Positions 54,201-64,000 of a stretch of DNA of 64,000 nt are shown here, piece by piece; the first letter of the stretch is position 1, and each line of letters opens with the position of its first letter. Where the stretch lies: NCBI RefSeq assembly GCF_963675165.1, contig NC_087392.1, forward strand, positions 5,764,376-5,828,375. Reading direction: 5' to 3'. This DNA comes from Halichondria panicea. Lineage: Eukaryota > Porifera > Demospongiae > Suberitida > Halichondriidae. The notes beneath the pieces are model-generated. The model was not told where the DNA came from and searched no databases. It worked only from the letters and a program-made list of their open reading frames with translations. The position numbers and the translations under genes were made by a program.

Positions 54201-56215
54201 CATAGCTTTGCATGGTGCGTGGGAGTGTCTTCCATTTTTATTACATGAAGTGTTAAGTGTGTTGTAAGTTTGTACAGACCCATGGTGGCAATGATCTGAT
54301 GATGGCTCCACTGCTTTGATGGACCAATGCAGGAGAAGTTATTCTGTATAATTATTACACTAAATTAATGTATGCCACTGTTTGGATCGGTTTCTGTTCT
54401 GCTCAGCTTCTTCCTCCAACTTGCTTACGCAGGCTAAGCTTATTCTTAGTTCATTCTTAGTTCATTCTATAGTCTAGTATTATTGTCGGTTTGGTTGTTT
54501 GATGTTTTTCACCTGGTCATACGGAATCACTTCATTATTATCAGTGCAGACCACACCTCTATCCACACATTGTATCTGCACATCCTGTATATAATTATGG
54601 GGCCACACCCCCACTCACTGTACTGATATGTGGTCACACCCACATACATGGTAACCCTCTTGACCACACCCCCACCCATGCATTGTATCGTACATGCTGT
54701 GTTTTTGTGTACAGTACACATCATCCGTGTCTTTATCCCCACACCTAGTCGGAGGGACAGCAAGTTCTACTAAGAGCCAGCATCACCAACTAACCAACAC
54801 ACTACAAGACCTACCTACTACCAGCTAGGACAGCACACCACCCGGGACAGACTCTACTATACCATGTAATACGCCTTTGTATTACGATCATGATACAATT
54901 TGCTGCCCTCCCTCGCCAATGGATTGAATAATTATGGACACTCGCAGGACAACTAAGAGACTGACACACAATAATAGACACCAAAGGGCCAGTTACTGTA
55001 TCATGTACGAATATTCTGTTGCTTGTACATTTCGTAATGTAATTGACTGTAGAGTAGCATTTTGAGCTCCCCTTTCTTCATCACTCAATCTGCAGGCAGT
55101 GTATGTGATTTTCTGACAGGAAAGGCTACTCTAAACAGAGGGAGTCGGCCACACAAGGTATAGTCTAATAATTATTGTACAGTACTAGATGATCTTCTCT
55201 GTTTTGGGTCAGATGCAATTGCCTTCAATCACTAGCCAGTTTAAAACATTTCTTCTACTCTTGGCTTAAGAAATTGTATTTTATTATTGTACCAGCATTA
55301 GGTAGTTAACTCCACTTATGCATTGACCTCTGCGTGTAGCGGGAAAGTTCGTTATTTGAGCCCTCGAGAAATGTTGTATAGTTGTTCACATTTCAATGCC
55401 AGGAAACCATAGCTTTGCATGGTGCGTGGGAGTGTCTTCCATTTATATTACATGAAGTGTGAAGTGTGTTGTAAGTTTATACAGAGAGGACTCCCATGGT
55501 GGGAATGATCTGATGATGGCCCCACTGCTCTGATGGACCAATGCAGGAGAAGTTATTCTGTATAATTATTACACTAAATTAATGTATGCCACTGTTTGGA
55601 TCGGTTTCTGTTCTGCTCAGCTTCTTCCTCCAACTTGCTTACGCAGGCTAAGCTTATTCTTAATTAGTTCATTCTTAGTTCATTCTATAGTCTAGTATTA
55701 TTGTCGGTTTGGTTGTTTTATGTTTTTCACCTGGTCATACGGAATCACTTCATTAATTTTTATACAGTGCAGACCACACCTCTATCCACACATTGTACCT
55801 GCACATCCTGTATATATGGGGCCACACCCCCACTCACTGTTCTGATATGTGGTCACACCCCCATACATGGTAACCCTCTTGACCACACCCCCAACCCATG
55901 CATTGTGTCGTACATGCTGTGTTTTTGTGTACAGTACACACATCATCCGTGTCTTTGTCCCCACACCTAGTCGGAGGGAGCAGCAAGTTCTACTAAGAGC
56001 CAGCATCACCAACTAACCAACACACTACAAGACCTACCTACTACCAGCTAGGACAGCACACCACCCGGGACAGACTCTACTATGCATGATACAATTTACA
56101 CAATTTTTATTTCAATTTTTACAATTTATACATGATACAATTTGCTGCCCTCCCTTGCCCATGGATTGAATAATTATGGACACTCGCAGGACAACTAAGA
56201 GACTGACACACAATA
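51290..56215. repeat. Four tandem copies of a ~1.21-1.24 kb unit
   Basis: gggccagttactgtatcatg marks each start at 51297, 52540, 53777 and 54986, giving periods of 1243, 1237 and 1209. Each unit ends with the block accaactaaccaacacacta and the small palindrome gtaatacgcctttgtattac (lost in copy 4). Copies 2 and 3 are almost identical; 1 and 4 are more alike in some segments (for example the ttaatttttatacag and tagcat/ttttgagctcc variants). A ~90-codon ORF on the minus strand is kept in copies 2 and 3 only. I see no recognisable protein. Confidence 0.95.
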
Positions 56216-56439
56216 ATACTGTATTTTTGCCATTATTATGATAAAAATAATGTATTAATTTTTGCCATTAATTTTATATAAAATTAATCATTAGGGAATC
56301 ATGCATGCCTGCATGATAGTAGTCTCATGAATGAGTCGCCCTTTGTCCCACACACACGATAGTAGTCTCATGAATGAGTCGCCCTTTGTCCCAATGAATA
56401 GCCCCGCCCACTTACTATGAGTGCTGCGCTTTAAATATG

Positions 56440-58520
56440 CTTGTAGCTGTGTACGTGTATGGCAGCATGGCTACTCTGTGACTATTCTATCCTTCTCTCT
56501 CTCTCTTTATGTGGAGTACCACCATACAATGGACCAACCAACCACTCCATCATCCGGAGGAGACCTCCATTGAGTGCTACCTATTCCAGTGGGTAAGTTA
56601 CTGTGTGTTAATTATAAAATAACTTTGAGCTTGTGTGCATGGCAGGTGGCCTATTATCTTTGTATCTAGGTTAGTACTGATTAGAGCTTTGGGATCATGC
56701 CTCAGGGTGATGTAGAGCCTGTGCTAGGCCCTGCCTTAGGGACTAGCTGTGACCCTGTTGACCTGTTGTATGATCAGCAAGTCGAGCGTCTTGAGCGATC
56801 CTTACCTTTGGGAAAACTTGACAGTATAGCCTCTGTTCGATTTCTAGATTCCTTGCTTTTGGGATGCTGCCATCGCGTTGCGGTATCGGTAGCCCTGAAG
56901 GCATGGGATTTAGAAATCGGAACAGAGCAATACTGCCCAGTGGGGGCGCAATGACACTTACTGGTGATTGGACAGGAATGATGCAGAATAGCTACGTTGT
57001 CATGACCCGATCGTACCGAGCATGCCACATGTCCTGGCACAGGTTCTATGTTGTTCTGAGACATGATACCTAACTGTTCACTGTTTACCTTGTTCTGTAC
57101 TCTCTAGGGGTGTACAGTAATTAGGTATGCTTGTAGCTGTGTGGTGTATGGGTGACTATTCTATCCCTCTCTCTCTCTCTCTTCATGTGCAACGGAGGGA
57201 GTACCACCATAGAATGGACCAACCAACCACTCCTGCCACTTGAACAGGAGGAGACCTCCATTGAGTGCTACCCTATTCCAGTGGGTAAGTTACTGTGTGT
57301 TAATTATAAAATAACTTTGAGCTTGTGTGCATAGCAAGTGGCCCATTATCTTTGTATCTAGGTTAGTACTGATTAGAGCTTTGTACAGTTGTGATCATGC
57401 CTCAGGGTGATGTAGAGCCTGTGCTAGGCCCTGCCTTAGGGACTAGCTGTGACCCTGTTGACCTGTTGTATGATCAGCAAGTCGAGCGTCTTGAGCGATC
57501 CTTACCTTTGGGAAAACTTGACAGTATAGCCTCTGTTCGATTTCTAGATTCCTTGCTTTTGGGATCCTGCCATCGCGTTGCGGTATCGGTAGCCCTGAAG
57601 GCATGGGATTTAGAAATCGGAACAGAGCAATACTGCCCAGTGGGGGCGCAATGACACTTACTGGTGATTGGACAGGAATGATGCAGAATAGCTACGTTGT
57701 CATGACCCGATCGTACCGAGCATGCCACATGTCCTGGCACAGGTTCTATGTTGTTCTGAGACATGATACCTAACTGTTTACTGTTTACCTTGTTCTGTAC
57801 TCTCTAGGGGTGTACAGTAATTAGGGTGGTACAACCAAGGCGAGTGTATGCTGTGCTTATGCTTGTAGCTGTGTGGTGTATGGGTGACTATTCTATCCCT
57901 CTCTCTCTCTCTTCATGTGCAACGGAGAGAGTACCACCATACAATAGACCAACCAACCACTCCATCATCCTGCCACTTGAACAGGAGGAGACCTCCATTG
58001 AGTGCTACCTATTCCAGTGGGTAAGTTACTGTGTGTTAACTGTAATTATAAAATAGCTTTGAGCTTGTGTGCATGTCAGGTGGCCCATTATCTTTGTATC
58101 TAGGTTAGTACTGATTAGAGCTTTGTACAGTTGGGATCATGCCTCAGGGTGATGTAGAGCCTGTGCTAGGCCCTGCCTTAGGGACTAGCTGTGACCCTGT
58201 TGACCTGTTGTATGATCAGCAAGTCGAGCGTCTTGAGCGATCCTTACCTTTGGGAAAACTTGACAGTATAGCCTCTGTTCGATTTCTAGATTCTTCGGTA
58301 TCGGTAGCACCCAGTGGGGGCGCAATGACACTTACTGGTGATTGGACAGGAATGATGCAGAATAGCTACATTGTCATGACCCGATCGTACCGAGCATGCC
58401 ACATGTCCTGGCACAGGTTCTATGTTGTTCTGAGACATGATACCTTACTGTTCACTGTTTCTGTACTCTCTAGGGGTGTACAGTAATTAGGGTGGTACAA
58501 CCAAAGCGAGTGTATGCTAA
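56440..58520 (+). repeat. Tandem array of the ~700 bp subtelomeric unit, three copies with open frames
   Basis: Units begin at about 56512, 57197 and 57927 (periods 685 and 730). They match the two copies at 47990-49085. Each has an exon-like part (PTNHSIILPLEQEETSIECY in one frame, ending at a good donor gtaagt) and a frame starting MPQGDVEPVLGPALGTSCDP. That frame is 85-88 codons in the first two copies and altered by an internal deletion in the third. In copy 3 a leader-like MVQPRRVYAVLMLVAVWCMG is open into the exon-like part. I do not recognise the sequence; it may be a small multicopy gene family or an unclassified element. Confidence 0.85.
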
Positions 58521-58610
58521 TTCATTATGAACTTGTGCTGCAATTTCAATGATTTATACAGCAATTTAGTACATTAATCGTTATTAGTCATCTGAATGTG
58601 TTGACAGTTA

Positions 58611-58860
58611 TGAACCTTGTAATATGGAATGTAATGTACTACCAGTAAGGTAATGCTGGAGAAACCTTGCCAAGACTCTGTAATATGGAATGTGATGTAT
58701 TACCAATTAAGGTAATGCTGGAGAAACCTTGCCAAGACTCTGTAATATGGAATGTGATGTATTACCAAGTAAGGTAATGCTGGAGAAACCTTGCCAAGAC
58801 TCTGTAATATGGAATGTGAGGTATTACCAAGTAAGGTAATGCTGGAGAAACCTTAGTGAG
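58611..58860. repeat. ~61 bp tandem repeat, four copies
   Basis: Unit tgtaatatggaatgtgatgt plus attaccaagtaaggtaatgc and tggagaaaccttgccaagac. It is followed to 59430 by sequence with no recognisable gene and a tagcctcgat-like scrap at about 59145. Confidence 0.95.
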
Positions 58861-59429
58861 AACGCTTTTAGTTTAACTAGCAACCCAGCAGTCTAGCTCA
58901 TTATTCAGCCTCTTCTACCTCTGCTCTACCTCAAGTTCTCTTCTACCTTCTCTATACTCTACTCTATACTCTACTGAGGAACCCAGCAGCCTCTATGTCC
59001 ATCAGACCTAACCCAGTACTGCTCCAAGCTATAAGGTTTGTAGAGCTTTGTGTTAGCTACCTACCAATGTCTAGCTAGCGCTGGCTTTGTGTTAGCTTGT
59101 GTGTATGTAAGCCGCCTGCTATGCAGCTTTTTATTTTTCGTCGTGGCCTGAAATCGAGACTGGTAGTAAGCCTCTCCTGGCGCGTGTATTAAGTTCAAAA
59201 ACAGCTCAACACTTTTTTTTAGGTAAATAAAATTTTTAAGTTAAATCAGTATTTTTTTTCTTACAGACAAGAGCATCAGAATATCAAGAGACATCAAGTA
59301 TCAAGAAACGCCAAGTATCAAGAAGGAGACTCCAGGCCAAACGTTAGTCCTAAATAGTGTGATTATGTTTTTGCTCGTTCGAGACAATTAAAAAAGAAGG
59401 AGATAAAACATATCATGCTGTACATACAA

Positions 59430-60770
59430 TTAAGGTGTGCAATAATTCATTTGCTGGTTTTGCCTGCTATCTAAAAAAATTAGGCAGGGAGAGCCCGTGT
59501 TTAAATAGTGTGCAATATTTCATTTGCTGGTTTAGCCAGCTTCTGACGGGGAGCCTTGCACGCCCTAATCTAAAAAAAATAGGCAAAAAGGGAGAGAAAC
59601 TAGTGTGCAATATTTCATTTGCTGGCTAGCCAGCTTCTGACGGGGAGCCTTGCACGCCCTAATCTAAAAAAAATTAGGCAAAAAGGGAGAGCAAATAGTG
59701 TGCAATATTTCATTTGCTGGTTTAGCCAGCTTCTGACGGGGAGCCTTGCACGCCCTAAAATTTGGCAAACAGGGAGAGAAACTAGTGTGCAATATTTCAT
59801 TTGCTGGCTAGCCAGCTTCTGACGGGGAGCCTTGCACGCCCTAATCTAAAAAAAATTAGGCAAAAAGGGAGAGCAAATAGTGTGCAATATTTCATTTGCT
59901 GGTTTAGCCAGCTTCTGACGGGGAGCCTTGCACGCCCTAAAATTAGGCAAACAGGGAGAGAAACTAGTGTGCAATATTTCATTTGCTGGCTAGCCAGCTT
60001 CTGACGGGGAGCCTTGCACGCCCTAATCTAAAAAAATTAGGCAAAAAGGGAGAGCAAATAGTGTGCAATATTTCATTTGCTGGTTTAGCCAGCTTCTGAC
60101 GGGGAGCCTTGCACGCCCTAATCTAAAAAAAATTAGGCAAAAAGGGAGAGCAAATAGTGTGCAATATTTCATTTGCTGGTTTAGCCAGCTTCTGACGGGG
60201 AGCCTTGCACGCCCTAAAATTTGGCAAACAGGGAGAGAAACTAGTGTGCAATATTTCATTTGCTGGCTAGCCAGCTTCTGACGGGGAGCCTTGCACGCCC
60301 TAATCTAAAAAAAATTAGGCAAAAAGGGAGAGCAAATAGTGTGCAATATTTCATTTGCTGGCTAGCCAGCTTCTGACGGGGAGCCTTGCACGCCCTAATC
60401 TAAAAAAAATTAGGCAAAAAGGGAGAGCAAATAGTGTGCAATATTTCATTTGCTGGTTTAGCCAGCTTCTGACGGGGAGCCTTGCACGCCCTAAAATTAG
60501 GCAAACAGGGAGAGAAACTAGTGTGCAATATTTCATTTGCTGGCTAGCCAGCTTCTGACGGGGAGCCTTGCACGCCCTAATCTAAAAAAATTAGGCAAAA
60601 AGGGAGAGCAAATAGTGTGCAATATTTCATTTGCTGGTTTAGCCAGCTTCTGACGGGGAGCCTTGCACGCCCTAAAATTAGGCAAACAGGGAGAGAAAAT
60701 AGTATGCAATATTTCATTTGCTGGGTTAGCCAGCTTCTGATGGGAATCCTTACACGCCCTAAATAAAAAA
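59430..60770. repeat. Subtelomeric satellite, ~85 and ~97 bp monomers in an A/B dimer
   Basis: About 15 monomers sharing gtgcaatatttcatttgctg and cttctgacggggagccttgc. Type A has gctagccag and a long atctaaaaaaaattaggc linker. Type B has gtttagccag and a short aaaatt(t/a)ggcaaac linker. A-B pairs give a ~182 bp higher-order period, with a few A-A and B-B breaks near 60062-60430. End monomers (59430, 60707) are degenerate. Confidence 0.95.
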
Positions 60771-61160
60771 ATTAGTGGTTTTGCTTAGTGCATTGTATGT
60801 TTTAGTGAAAAAAAAGATATTGCTTAATTTTGCTTAATTAGTGCAGTAAAACATGAAAAGAAAAGAAAAAGTGGTTTTGCTTATAAGCTTAAGTAGTGCT
60901 TGATGATGAAGAGAAAAAAGTAGTTTAGCTTTATTAGTGCAGTAAAACATGAAAAGAAAAGAAAAAGTGGTTTTGCTTATAAGCTTAAGTAGTGCTTGAT
61001 GATGAAGAGAAAAAAGTAGTTTAGTTTTATTAGTGCAGTAAAACATGAAAAGAAAAGAAAAAAGTGGTTTTGCTTATAAGCTTAAGTAGTGCTTGATAAT
61101 GAAAAGAAAAAAAGTTGTTTAGCTTTATTAGTGCAGTATTTGCTGGTTTAAGGGAAAAAA
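60770..61160. repeat. ~92 bp AT-rich tandem repeat, 3-4 copies
   Basis: Unit gtgcagtaaaacatgaaaag plus aaaagaaaaagtggttttgc and ttataagcttaagtagtgct. Degenerate gttgtttagctt relatives run to about 61300. 61300-61433 is unique sequence with no gene seen. Confidence 0.95.
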
Positions 61161-61433
61161 AAAAGTTGTTTAGCTTATAAGTCTTTTACTGAAAAGTTGT
61201 TTTGCAATTAAGAAAACAGGTGCAGAAGGTAGTTTAGCTTATTAAAAGTTTTTATTTTAAGTGAAGTAAAAGTAGTAGCTCAGTGCAGTAGAGAAAGATA
61301 TGCAATGGAATTTAGAAACCATAAGTACTGAAATATTGCCATCATCTGCTATAAAAGAGAGTGAGCAAAAAGGGAGGAGGGTGGGCGTGGCTGAGGGTGG
61401 GAAAGTTGGCTAGAGTGTGCGGTAAAGTACTTG

Positions 61434-62532
61434 GGCTAGAGTTGTGGTTAAGTACTCTAACAACAGCTAGAGTTGTGGTTAAGTACTCTAACAACAGCTA
61501 GAGTTGTGGTTAAGTACTCTAACAACAGCTAGAGTTGTGGTTAAGTACTCTAACAACAGCTAGAGTTGTGGTTAAGTACTCTAACAACAGCTAGAGTTGT
61601 GGTTAAGTACTCTAACAACAGCTAGAGTTGTGGTTAAGTACTCTAACAACAGCTAGAGTTGTGGTTAAGTACTCTAACAACAGCTAGAGTTGTGGTTAAG
61701 TACTCTAACAACAGCTAGAGTTGTGGTTAAGTACTCTAACAACAGCTAGAGTTGTGGTTAAGTACTCTAACAACAGCTAGAGTTGTGGTTAAGTACTCTA
61801 ACAACAGCTAGAGTTGTGGTTAAGTACTCTAACAACAGCTAGAGTTGTGGTTAAGTACTCTAACAACAGCTAGAGTTGTGGTTAAGTACTCTAACAACAG
61901 CTAGAGTTGTGGTTAAGTACTCTAACAACAGCTAGAGTTGTGGTTAAGTACTCTAACAACAGCTAGAGTTGTGGTTAAGTACTCTAACAACAGCTAGAGT
62001 TGTGGTTAAGTACTCTAACAACAGCTAGAGTTGTGGTTAAGTACTCTAACAACAGCTAGAGTTGTGGTTAAGTACTCTAACAACAGCTAGAGTTGTGGTT
62101 AAGTACTCTAACAACAGCTAGAGTTGTGGTTAAGTACTCTAACAACAGCTAGAGTTGTGGTTAAGTACTCTAACAACAGCTAGAGTTGTGGTTAAGTACT
62201 CTAACAACAGCTAGAGTTGTGGTTAAGTACTCTAACAACAGCTAGAGTTGTGGTTAAGTACTCTAACAACAGCTAGAGTTGTGGTTAAGTACTCTAACAA
62301 CAGCTAGAGTTGTGGTTAAGTACTCTAACAACAGCTAGAGTTGTGGTTAAGTACTCTAACAACAGCTAGAGTTGTGGTTAAGTACTCTAACAACAGCTAG
62401 AGTTGTGGTTAAGTACTCTAACAACAGCTAGAGTTGTGGTTAAGTACTCTAACAACAGCTAGAGTTGTGGTTAAGTACTCTAACAACAGCTAGAGTTGTG
62501 GTTAAGTACTCTAACAACAGCTAGAGTTGTGG
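61434..62532. repeat. 31 bp satellite, about 35 near-perfect copies, abutting the telomere
   Basis: Unit gctagagttgtggttaagta plus ctctaacaaca. I see no sequence variation between copies. The last copy is cut after gctagagttgtgg, where TTAGGG repeats begin in register with its ggtta. Confidence 0.98.
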
Positions 62533-64000
62533 TTAGGGTTAGGGTTAGGGTTAGGGTTAGGGTTAGGGTTAGGGTTAGGGTTAGGGTTAGGGTTAGGGTT
62601 AGGGTTAGGGTTAGGGTTAGGGTTAGGGTTAGGGTTAGGGTTAGGGTTAGGGTTAGGGTTAGGGTTAGGGTTAGGGTTAGGGTTAGGGTTAGGGTTAGGG
62701 TTAGGGTTAGGGTTAGGGTTAGGGTTAGGGTTAGGGTTAGGGTTAGGGTTAGGGTTAGGGTTAGGGTTAGGGTTAGGGTTAGGGTTAGGGTTAGGGTTAG
62801 GGTTAGGGTTAGGGTTAGGGTTAGGGTTAGGGTTAGGGTTAGGGTTAGGGTTAGGGTTAGGGTTAGGGTTAGGGTTAGGGTTAGGGTTAGGGTTAGGGTT
62901 AGGGTTAGGGTTAGGGTTAGGGTTAGGGTTAGGGTTAGGGTTAGGGTTAGGGTTAGGGTTAGGGTTAGGGTTAGGGTTAGGGTTAGGGTTAGGGTTAGGG
63001 TTAGGGTTAGGGTTAGGGTTAGGGTTAGGGTTAGGGTTAGGGTTAGGGTTAGGGTTAGGGTTAGGGTTAGGGTTAGGGTTAGGGTTAGGGTTAGGGTTAG
63101 GGTTAGGGTTAGGGTTAGGGTTAGGGTTAGGGTTAGGGTTAGGGTTAGGGTTAGGGTTAGGGTTAGGGTTAGGGTTAGGGTTAGGGTTAGGGTTAGGGTT
63201 AGGGTTAGGGTTAGGGTTAGGGTTAGGGTTAGGGTTAGGGTTAGGGTTAGGGTTAGGGTTAGGGTTAGGGTTAGGGTTAGGGTTAGGGTTAGGGTTAGGG
63301 TTAGGGTTAGGGTTAGGGTTAGGGTTAGGGTTAGGGTTAGGGTTAGGGTTAGGGTTAGGGTTAGGGTTAGGGTTAGGGTTAGGGTTAGGGTTAGGGTTAG
63401 GGTTAGGGTTAGGGTTAGGGTTAGGGTTAGGGTTAGGGTTAGGGTTAGGGTTAGGGTTAGGGTTAGGGTTAGGGTTAGGGTTAGGGTTAGGGTTAGGGTT
63501 AGGGTTAGGGTTAGGGTTAGGGTTAGGGTTAGGGTTAGGGTTAGGGTTAGGGTTAGGGTTAGGGTTAGGGTTAGGGTTAGGGTTAGGGTTAGGGTTAGGG
63601 TTAGGGTTAGGGTTAGGGTTAGGGTTAGGGTTAGGGTTAGGGTTAGGGTTAGGGTTAGGGTTAGGGTTAGGGTTAGGGTTAGGGTTAGGGTTAGGGTTAG
63701 GGTTAGGGTTAGGGTTAGGGTTAGGGTTAGGGTTAGGGTTAGGGTTAGGGTTAGGGTTAGGGTTAGGGTTAGGGTTAGGGTTAGGGTTAGGGTTAGGGTT
63801 AGGGTTAGGGTTAGGGTTAGGGTTAGGGTTAGGGTTAGGGTTAGGGTTAGGGTTAGGGTTAGGGTTAGGGTTAGGGTTAGGGTTAGGGTTAGGGTTAGGG
63901 TTAGGGTTAGGGTTAGGGTTAGGGTTAGGGTTAGGGTTAGGGTTAGGGTTAGGGTTAGGGTTAGGGTTAGGGTTAGGGTTAGGGTTAGGGTTAGGGTTAG
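62533..64000 (+). repeat. Telomere, (TTAGGG)n, about 245 repeats
   Basis: 1,468 bases of uninterrupted TTAGGG running off the right edge. The orientation (G-rich strand 5' to 3' outward) shows that this is a true chromosome end. No variant repeats were seen, even next to the subtelomeric junction. Confidence 0.99.

Noticed and set aside
61434-62530. Regular 31 bp direct repeats as a CRISPR array
   Set aside because: There are no spacers, the copies are contiguous, and the setting is a eukaryotic subtelomere.

Overview
This window is the end of a eukaryotic, clearly animal, chromosome. Its last 1.47 kb is uninterrupted (TTAGGG)n with the G-rich strand reading toward the window's right edge, so the right side is the chromosome terminus. 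The genes are split by many short introns (often 50-100 bp, GT-AG), lie a few hundred bases apart, and include animal families: TMTC4-like, p62, SREBP, CLN5, a Cdc4/FBXW7-type F-box/WD40 protein. Gene density, small introns, abundant MITEs and TG/CA microsatellites, and a pseudokinase-Kelch gene make a sponge (Porifera) my best guess. That is an inference. No bacterial, organellar or viral genes were seen.

Layout. Positions 1-15.4 kb hold three genes in a row on the minus strand: a TMTC4-like O-mannosyltransferase, the GH85 glycosidase ENGASE, and translation factor eIF2 gamma. Their introns carry minisatellites, a 242 bp CA tract and nested foldback elements; one element holds an SLC35F5-like exon fragment. 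From 15.4 to 23 kb I recognise no gene, only tandem repeats, a MITE and a duplicated segment with possible exon remnants. From 23 to 37.6 kb are NF-YC (-), p62/SQSTM1 (-), SREBP (+), NSDHL (-) and CLN5 (+). p62/SREBP and NSDHL/CLN5 are two head-to-head pairs with 240-325 bp between start codons, and SREBP and NSDHL are tail-to-tail. From 37.9 to 45.3 kb an F-box/WD40 gene (-) hosts, inside one 4.1 kb intron and on the same strand, a complete pseudokinase/coiled-coil/Kelch gene. TRMT13 (46.5-47.8 kb, +) and NFU1 (49.4-50.5 kb, +) are the last recognisable genes.

The last 13.5 kb is subtelomere: four 1.2 kb tandem units, arrays of a ~700 bp unit on both sides of NFU1 and of the 1.2 kb array, a 61 bp repeat, an A/B dimeric ~182 bp higher-order satellite, a ~92 bp repeat, about 35 copies of a 31 bp satellite, and the telomere joined directly to the last 31 bp copy.

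Themes. SREBP (sterol/lipid control) neighbours NSDHL (C4 demethylation of sterols), and a lysosomal lipid protein (CLN5) and an autophagy receptor (p62) sit in the same 11 kb. TMTC4 and ENGASE both act on protein glycans. Whether these neighbourhoods matter functionally is not shown by the sequence.
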